The position numbers were made by a program, and so were the translations under genes. A stretch of 10,436 nt of DNA from JBOGGN01 sp050744165 (GTDB lineage: Bacteria; Actinomycetota; Acidimicrobiia; Acidimicrobiales; Palsa-688), in NCBI GenBank assembly GCA_050744165.1, contig JBOGGN010000262.1, positions 1 through 10,436 on the forward strand, written 5' to 3'. The notes beneath the pieces are model-generated. The model was not told the origin of the DNA. It saw nothing but the letters and a program-made list of their open reading frames with translations, and did not search any database. Shown here one piece after another: positions 1-4,423 of the stretch (its first letter is position 1; each line of letters starts with the position of its first letter).

Positions 1-440
1 CGCCGCCCGGACCCCTCGGCCTCGACCGTCTCTTCCTCGGCGTGGCGGGCACGCCGCTCGGCTTCTAGGGCCTATGCGGCCGACTCCGCCCCGTCTCCTC
101 GACCAGCCGGCCGGCGTGCTCGGCGGCTTGGAGCCGCACCCGCAGATCGTCGACGTCGACCTCGGCGGCAGCCGCGCCGCCCGCTGCTCCGCCTGCGCTT
201 TCGTTTGCAGCGCCGCGTCGCGCTCGGCAACCGATTCCACAGTGCAGGTGAGGGGCCCTTGGGGCTCCTGTTCGGTACCGTAGATGACCGAATAGGACCT
301 GGGGTTCCCTGTGTTGGGCCCGGTGTGGCCCGTTTGTGGCCTGATACCGAGTAGTGCGGCCCTGGTGGAGGCACCGATCCAACGAGGGTCGTTCCGGGCG
401 GGCAAGGCACCGACGCGCGCCGCCCTTTTCCCATCCGATA
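1..440 (-). pseudogene. Probable decayed coiled-coil protein gene, 5' and 3' limits uncertain
   Basis: No intact reading frame explains this stretch, but the minus strand shows coding-like sequence that changes frame. From about 440 to 168 one frame has roughly 80% G/C at third codon positions, a lower second position, and protein-like text including SYSVIYGTEQEPQGPL and VESVAERDAALQTKAQAEQR. Around 165-85 the coding look moves to a second frame (VDVDDLRVRLQAAEHAGRLVEE), and from about 95 to the window edge to a third (LEAERRARHAEEETVEAEG), with an in-frame TAG at 72-74. Read together the pieces form one charged, Ala/Glu/Arg-rich coiled coil at the C-terminal end. I do not recognise the family; a helical tail like this occurs on several unrelated families, including Uma2-type proteins. 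The first frame stays open upward to about 640 with no convincing start. Sequencing or assembly indels could produce the same picture. Positions 441-646 hold nothing else I can support. Confidence 0.35.
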
Positions 441-646
441 TGGCGCAGCCGATGTCCGAATGTACAATTCCTCGCCGCGGGATTTGCAGGCGGCACTTCC
501 TGAGCGTGAGTAGGCAGGGAATGGCAGCGATGGTTGAGGACGTGGTCGGGTGGATCGCCGAGATCGCTGAAGGCGGTGCTTTCGGAGCGCAACCGACGAG
601 CAGGGCGTATCGGATCAGTTCACGCGAGGCGGACTGTGGGACATGC

Positions 647-1624
647 CTAATCGGTCGCCGGCAGCTCGTCGGGGACGGCGATCACGTCGACCAGCGCCCC
701 GGCGCGTAGCACGGTCATGGCCAGGGGCTTGCCGATGGCCCCGGCCAGCATCATTTTCTGCAAGATCTGGGCGCCGGTGACCGGCTGCCCGGCTGCACTC
801 AGCAGCAGGTCGCCGTCGCGCAACCCGGCCCGGGCGGCGGGGCCGCCGGGGACCACCTGGGCGACGCGCAGCCCTGTGGTTTGGTGGCGCTGGGCGGCTA
901 GGGCGGGCGGCAGCGGGGCTGGGGTGCCCGCGAGGCCCACGTAGGCCCGGCGGATGCGGCCTTCGGCCATCAGGGCAGAGACGATCTCGCGGGTGGTGGC
1001 GTTGATGGGAATGGCCAGGCCGAGGCCGAAGCCGGCGACCGCGGTGTTGATGCCGACCACCTCGCCGCTGGCGATGGCCAAGGCGCCGCCGGAGTTGCCG
1101 GGATTGAGGGCGGCGTCGGTCTGGATGACATTGTCGATCACCCGCTGGTTGGGGCCCGAACGGGTGGGGATCGAGCGGCCAACGGCGCTGACCACGCCGG
1201 CGGTGACGCTGCCGGCCAATCCCAGGGGGTTGCCGACGGCGACGACCAGCTGGCCGACCTTGAGACGGGAGGCTTCCCCCAAGCGTGCGGGAGCCGGGGT
1301 CGGCCCGTCGGCCCGGATGACCGCCAGGTCCGACAGCGGATCGGCGCCAACGACGTGGAAGGGGACCTCGGTGCCGTCGGCGAAGGCCACCTTGCCGGCC
1401 TCGGCGTGGCCGACGACGTGGGCGTTGGTGAGCAGGAAGCCGTCGCTGGTGAACACCACCGCCGAGCCGGCGGCGCCTCCGAACCCGCCCCCCGGCCGGC
1501 GCCGGGCGATCTCGACTGCGCCAACCCGAGGAGTGAGGTCCGCCGCCACCGAGACGACGACCTTCGAGTAGGCGTCGAGCGGAGAGGCGTCGGTGTCTTG
1601 GGAGTCCGGCGGCGAGGTCGTCAT
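647..1624 (-). CDS. HtrA/DegP-type trypsin-like serine protease with one PDZ domain
   Basis: 325 residues. The protease domain spans about residues 20-220 and contains the full catalytic triad: His69 in TNAHVVGH, Asp99 in DPLSDLAVI, and Ser178 in NPGNSGGAL. A single PDZ domain follows (about 228-318), with the typical GLRVAQVVPGGPAARAGLRD segment. These are the hallmarks of the S1C (HtrA) family, which degrades or handles misfolded proteins. Unusually for the family there is no signal peptide and no transmembrane anchor: the N-terminus is acidic and polar (MTTSPPDSQDTDASP). A cytoplasmic location is therefore implied, unless another route is used. The ATG at 1622-1624 is preceded by GAGG about 10 bases upstream. 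It is divergent from the methyltransferase gene with only about 45 bases between start codons; a TAATAT at 1640-1645 could be a -10 element, but I see no good -35. The gene ends in GAT-TAG beside the decayed region. Confidence 0.93.
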   Translation of the reverse strand: MTTSPPDSQDTDASPLDAYSKVVVSVAADLTPRVGAVEIARRRPGGGFGGAAGSAVVFTSDGFLLTNAHVVGHAEAGKVAFADGTEVPFHVVGADPLSDLAVIRADGPTPAPARLGEASRLKVGQLVVAVGNPLGLAGSVTAGVVSAVGRSIPTRSGPNQRVIDNVIQTDAALNPGNSGGALAIASGEVVGINTAVAGFGLGLAIPINATTREIVSALMAEGRIRRAYVGLAGTPAPLPPALAAQRHQTTGLRVAQVVPGGPAARAGLRDGDLLLSAAGQPVTGAQILQKMMLAGAIGKPLAMTVLRAGALVDVIAVPDELPATD

Positions 1625-1668
1625 GGCGGCACCGCCTCGATATTACATGATTACAACCAACAAGAGCT

Positions 1669-2382
1669 GTGGATGGCTGGGCCGTGACCGCCGATACCCT
1701 TGCGGGCGTGCGGGAGTTTCCGGGGAAATCGATCCTGCGACCCTGGGTGTTGGCCGCGAGGCGGGTGCGATCGGGATCGCTTCGCCTCGATGACCTGGCA
1801 TATGGCAGGCCGTCGTTCTCGCAGTTCGGCGAGGACCGGGTGCTCGAGCATTTCTTCTGGGGGCAGGCGGACGGGTTCTATGTCGACGTCGGGGCCTACC
1901 ACCCGGCCGAGGGCTCCAACACTTTTCTTCTGTACCGGCGCGGTTGGCATGGCATCAATCTTGAGCCGGATCCGGCGGCCCGGGCAACGATCGAGCGGCG
2001 CCGACCTCGAGACCTGACCCTTGCCTACGCCATCTCCGAGGCCGCGGGCACGGCGGAGTTCCTGTTGAAAGGCTCATTCTCGGGCATCGACGACGAGCGA
2101 CACCTGTGGTCACGCGATGGCGAGCGGATCGCTGTTGAGACCCGTCGGCTGCGCGATGTCCTGGACGATCACCTGCCAAGCGGAACCGTGATCGACTTGC
2201 TCGACGTGGACTGCGAGGGGCATGACCTGGTCGTGCTGCAGAGCAACGACTGGGTGCGCTACCGGCCTCGCGTGGTGTTGGTCGAAGACCACAAAGGATC
2301 CGGGGTGGGCGACTTCCTCCACGACCTGGGCTACAAGCACTATGCCCTCCTCGGCCTGACGGCCATCTTCACCGATTTCTAG
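1669..2382 (+). CDS. FkbM family SAM-dependent methyltransferase
   Basis: 237 residues if started at the GTG at 1669. In-frame GTGs at 1684 and 1708 are alternatives, and the frame is closed by TGA at 1648. The conserved part begins at residue 49 with SFSQFGEDRVLEHFF. It contains the SAM-binding motif I YVDVGAYHP (71-79), the acidic strand end INLEPDP (96-102), and the family signature LLDVDCEGHDL (177-187), which corresponds to the usual KIDVEGxE of FkbM (Methyltransf_21) proteins. Enzymes of this group O-methylate sugars, polyketides and other small molecules; the substrate here cannot be told. No membrane segment or signal peptide is seen. It is a single gene: the upstream neighbour is divergent, and about 200 bases with two hairpins separate it from the next plus-strand gene. 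No SD sequence clearly decides the start; GGATGG before the 1684 GTG is the best candidate. Confidence 0.85.
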   Translation: MDGWAVTADTLAGVREFPGKSILRPWVLAARRVRSGSLRLDDLAYGRPSFSQFGEDRVLEHFFWGQADGFYVDVGAYHPAEGSNTFLLYRRGWHGINLEPDPAARATIERRRPRDLTLAYAISEAAGTAEFLLKGSFSGIDDERHLWSRDGERIAVETRRLRDVLDDHLPSGTVIDLLDVDCEGHDLVVLQSNDWVRYRPRVVLVEDHKGSGVGDFLHDLGYKHYALLGLTAIFTDF

Positions 2383-2398
2383 AGGGCGGACCTGCCGA

Positions 2399-2440
2399 CA
2401 CGGGGGTCCCGTGATCCCAAGCCCGGCGGGCAATCCCGCC
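2399..2440 (+). terminator. Tandem GC-rich hairpins after the methyltransferase gene
   Basis: Two perfect short stems lie 17 and 43 bases after the methyltransferase stop. CACGGG (2399-2404) pairs with CCCGTG (2408-2413) around a 3-base loop. GGCGGG (2425-2430) pairs with CCCGCC (2435-2440) around CAAT. Neither is followed by a T-run, so this is not a textbook intrinsic terminator, although such hairpins are common at gene ends in high-GC actinobacteria. The rest of the gap to 2579 shows no other clear signal. Confidence 0.35.
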
Positions 2441-2579
2441 CCCGCTGCCCACCTCGCCCGGGTAGGTTTTGTGAGGGAACGGCAAGGCGGCGTACCGATT
2501 TGACCCTCGGTGCAATCAGGTTGGCGTTGCGCTGGCTCCCTAGATGTCCTCGTGGTTGGCTTGCGATAACCGCCATGTC

Positions 2580-3512
2580 ATGATGGAGGCGATGGACTTG
2601 CGTCGGGAGCAGCGTCCGGGTGTCCAGCCGTCCCCGCCACAGACTGAGGCCCCTACGAGCGAGCCCATCCACGAAGTCTTCCTCGGGAGACCGACCAGTG
2701 GGCGAGAACTGCTCCAGCTGCAACGCCTAGCGGGCAATCGTGCGGTATGCGACACCCTTGCACGGCAAGGGGCTGGCCAGCCATCCACCTTGGTTCAACG
2801 CTCGATCAAGATTGGGCGGGCTGGCTGGATGAAGAGGAACGGTGTGTTGCCCGTTGTTCCAGATACCATCAAGAGCAAGTACCAGGACTATGTCATCGAC
2901 GCTGCGCGTACGGCAGCGGAATCAATGCGGGATGACGGTGTAAGAACTGGCCGGGAATTTGCGGATGCGACTGCGTTGTACCAGCCACTGATCACAAACT
3001 ATCTCACGGTAGGGTCGGCTGACGGTACCGCAGCGCCGCCCTCAACAACTAAGACCGACAATGCCTGGGGTGCGTTGGCAGCCGGTGTCGCCAAGGATGG
3101 AGCTGTAACGGTTGTCCAGTGGAGTTCATTTGCCGACGAAGCCGCCAGCAGTCTCGAAGCTGAACTCTGTGAGTGTCCCGTTCAACGGGTCAGCACCGGC
3201 AGAACAACCGCTTGGCACGGCAACGCTCACCGCAAGCTGCCCAAAAAGGTTGCGGGTCCGAACGGCGAACCATTGGACCAGGTCGCGCAAAAACAGCAAC
3301 ACCTCTATACGGATTACGTCGAGTTCACGATCGCCGGCGGTCACAAGAACAAACATAATGGCATCGAGCGAGGCATTCTGGACCGGATCACCGGCCAGAT
3401 CTACATCACGGCGCACTATGACCGAGGAAGCATCGTATGGTTGATGGGAGCACCCAACAGCATCGTGACTGACTGGCGAGGGAAGGCCGACAGCTACGAG
3501 GCGGAGTTCTAG
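2580..3512 (+). CDS. LQR-AGNRAV leader protein, candidate injection-system cargo or toxin
   Basis: About 310 residues from the ATG at 2580; an in-frame ATG at 2544 would add 12, and ATG 2592 or TTG 2598 lie close to a GGAGG at 2585-2589. I prefer 2580 because it puts LQRLAGNRAV at residues 47-56, almost the same place as the matching motif in the 4420-7281 protein. A VQR tripeptide follows at about 72-74, also as in that protein. The leader is Pro/Glu-rich and probably disordered. The rest has no family I recognise. The C-terminal 100 residues are rich in His and Lys (WHGNAHRK, IAGGHKNKH, YITAHYDRG), which would suit a nuclease-like or metal-binding active domain; that is inference. No signal peptide or membrane segment is seen. 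GC content and third-position bias are clearly lower than in the neighbouring genes, suggesting recent transfer. The next plus-strand gene starts 87 bases after the stop. Confidence 0.75.
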   Translation: MMEAMDLRREQRPGVQPSPPQTEAPTSEPIHEVFLGRPTSGRELLQLQRLAGNRAVCDTLARQGAGQPSTLVQRSIKIGRAGWMKRNGVLPVVPDTIKSKYQDYVIDAARTAAESMRDDGVRTGREFADATALYQPLITNYLTVGSADGTAAPPSTTKTDNAWGALAAGVAKDGAVTVVQWSSFADEAASSLEAELCECPVQRVSTGRTTAWHGNAHRKLPKKVAGPNGEPLDQVAQKQQHLYTDYVEFTIAGGHKNKHNGIERGILDRITGQIYITAHYDRGSIVWLMGAPNSIVTDWRGKADSYEAEF

Positions 3513-3562
3513 GCCAAGTTCCCGGCGGCGCTTGCCACCCAGGCTGCCCATCCTGTCCACCG

Positions 3563-3600
3563 CTGTCGCCCTCGGTCTCTCTCGGGTAGGTTCTAGGTCG
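3563..3600 (+). promoter_or_regulatory. Possible promoter for a leaderless small gene
   Basis: TAGGTT at 3587-3592 fits the TAnnnT form of actinobacterial -10 boxes. The GTG start of the 50-codon gene lies 7 bases after it, where transcription would begin, so the mRNA could be leaderless. The only -35 candidate, CTGTCG at 3563-3568 (18-base spacer), matches TTGACA poorly. Confidence 0.2.
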
Positions 3601-3752
3601 TGCCTCGACCAAGCTTCCGGGTGTCCATCGCCAACTTCCGAGACTACGACGCCCCACTGCCCACCAAAATCAGGATGGCATTCGCCAACAACTGGAAGAA
3701 GGTGGTGACCCGCTCCAGCTGCTGCGGCAACCACGGCCAGCCCGGCTGCTGA
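3600..3752 (+). CDS. Small cysteine-tailed protein ending CCGNHGQPGC
   Basis: A 50-codon frame from GTG 3600 to TGA 3750. Codon use is strongly coding (for example AACTTCCGAGACTACGACGCC, reading NFRDYDA), and the protein has a clear organisation. A basic helical middle (KIRMAFANNWKKVVTRSS, about residues 23-40) is followed by a compact C-terminal tail, CCGNHGQPGC, that ends exactly on the last cysteine. I recall short actinobacterial hypothetical proteins ending in similar CCGxxGxPGC tails, but know no established function for them. Three cysteines and a histidine within 10 residues suggest metal binding or a redox/modified peptide; that is inference. The start has no clear Shine-Dalgarno sequence, and a TAGGTT just upstream would allow leaderless expression. 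It is convergent with the minus-strand operon that ends at 4055. Confidence 0.6.
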   Translation: MPRPSFRVSIANFRDYDAPLPTKIRMAFANNWKKVVTRSSCCGNHGQPGC

Positions 3753-3912
3753 ATGCCCGCCGACGGGCCCCGTGCGGGCCACGACCACCACCACGAGCAC
3801 TGACAGCACCTCGCTCGACGATCGACGCCGCCCTTCGGGCACCAGCCCGAGGAAAGGCGAAGCGCCTCCAGACTTGACCACCATGCAATGGACTTGGCCT
3901 AGCGACCGTCCC

Positions 3913-3951
3913 CGGTGATCCGTTGGCCGATTTCAGGACGAACGATCACCG
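3913..3951. repeat. 8-bp inverted repeat in the convergent gap
   Basis: CGGTGATC (3913-3920) and GATCACCG (3944-3951) are perfect inverted copies 23 bases apart. ACCG at 3905-3908 and CGGT at 3955-3958 extend the symmetry with a gap. The site lies between two converging transcription units, so it could be a bidirectional terminator stem or a protein-binding site. It has no T-run. Confidence 0.35.
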
Positions 3952-4045
3952 CGTCGGTGTTGCGCCGTCTCCGTAAAAGAGGGTCTGCAAATCGGCGTTG
4001 AGGTATTCGGGCGGCTAAAGCGGTTCCAGGGGTCCTGACCGGCCC
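3946..4045 (-). pseudogene. Possible remnant of a gene end in the convergent gap
   Basis: On the minus strand one frame reads SGPLEPL, then TAG, then PPEYLNADLQTLFYGDG and ends in TGA at 3946-3948. The text looks like natural protein on both sides of the TAG. If the TAG were once CAG the two parts would join without a break. EYLNADL also recalls a segment of IS630-type transposase catalytic domains (xxPxEYLNxDLK), but the match is short and I would not press it. No start codon or longer open frame supports a functional gene. Apart from this fragment, the inverted repeat and the hairpin annotated separately, 3753-4054 contains only a 16-codon ATG frame (3753-3803). Confidence 0.2.
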
Positions 4046-4052
4046 CGACCCC
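4029..4052 (-). terminator. Hairpin directly after the minus-strand operon
   Basis: GGGGTC (4029-4034) pairs with GACCCC (4047-4052), with a C/G-rich 12-base loop, starting 3 bases past the TAA of the 122-residue gene. It is well placed to end the lipase/repeat-protein/small-protein transcript but has no T-run on the minus strand. Confidence 0.35.
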
Positions 4053-4054
4053 GC

Positions 4055-4423
4055 TTATTCCTGAACCTGCGCCGCCGAGGCCTGGTCAAGGGCCCGCTGC
4101 AAGCGGCCCATCAGCCGGGCGAAGGCGTCTTCGCTCACGAGGACCGAAAATCCGGAACCGACCTCGATCACGACTCCATCCTGACCCGACACGTCTCGGA
4201 ACGCGTATGCCCGGCCGTCGGTCCCTCGGGACCGGCCCTGCCGGACGCCCTCGAGCAGAAATTCCCCGTCAGCCCGGCTGACCGTGACGAAGGCCTCCAG
4301 TACCGATCGCACGCCCTCGTCGCCCGAGCCGGCGCGCCCGCGAACCGCGAAGACTGGTTCGGAGACCGCGTCCACCTCGACGGAATCGACCACTTGGTCC
4401 GGCACCCGTTCCATGGGCGTCAC
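4055..4423 (-). CDS. Small protein translationally coupled to the repeat protein; candidate immunity protein or chaperone
   Basis: 122 residues starting with GTG at 4421-4423. The start overlaps the TGA of the upstream gene in a GTGA arrangement, so translation is very probably coupled. An in-frame ATG three codons in is the alternative start. The protein is acidic and soluble with no signal peptide, membrane segment or cysteine. The middle looks like beta strands (EAFVTVSRADGEFLLEGV, then GRAYAFRDV, DGVVIEVGSGFSVLVS), and it ends in a helix (EDAFARLMGRLQRALDQAS). I do not recognise the family. A small acidic gene immediately downstream of, and coupled to, a large modular protein with a variable-looking C-terminal domain is the classic position of an immunity gene in polymorphic toxin loci. 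A dedicated chaperone or loading factor is the other reading. Both are inference from position and charge. Confidence 0.8.
   Translation of the reverse strand: MTPMERVPDQVVDSVEVDAVSEPVFAVRGRAGSGDEGVRSVLEAFVTVSRADGEFLLEGVRQGRSRGTDGRAYAFRDVSGQDGVVIEVGSGFSVLVSEDAFARLMGRLQRALDQASAAQVQE

Noticed and set aside
311..709. 132-codon plus-strand open frame
   Set aside because: It overlaps the protease 3' end antisense, and its codon bias is weaker than that of the minus-strand frame over the same bases.
954..1571. 205-codon plus-strand open frame
   Set aside because: Antisense shadow of the HtrA-type protease, which has its full catalytic triad.
2458..3602. CGGGTAGGTT occurring at about 2459 and 3583, each shortly before a GTG
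   Set aside because: Flanks do not align at a constant spacing and the first GTG opens only a very short frame; treated as chance, though the second may be a -10 box.
3126..3884. 252-codon minus-strand open frame
   Set aside because: Antisense to both the LQR-leader gene and the Cys-tailed gene, with low-complexity Val/Gly/Arg text.
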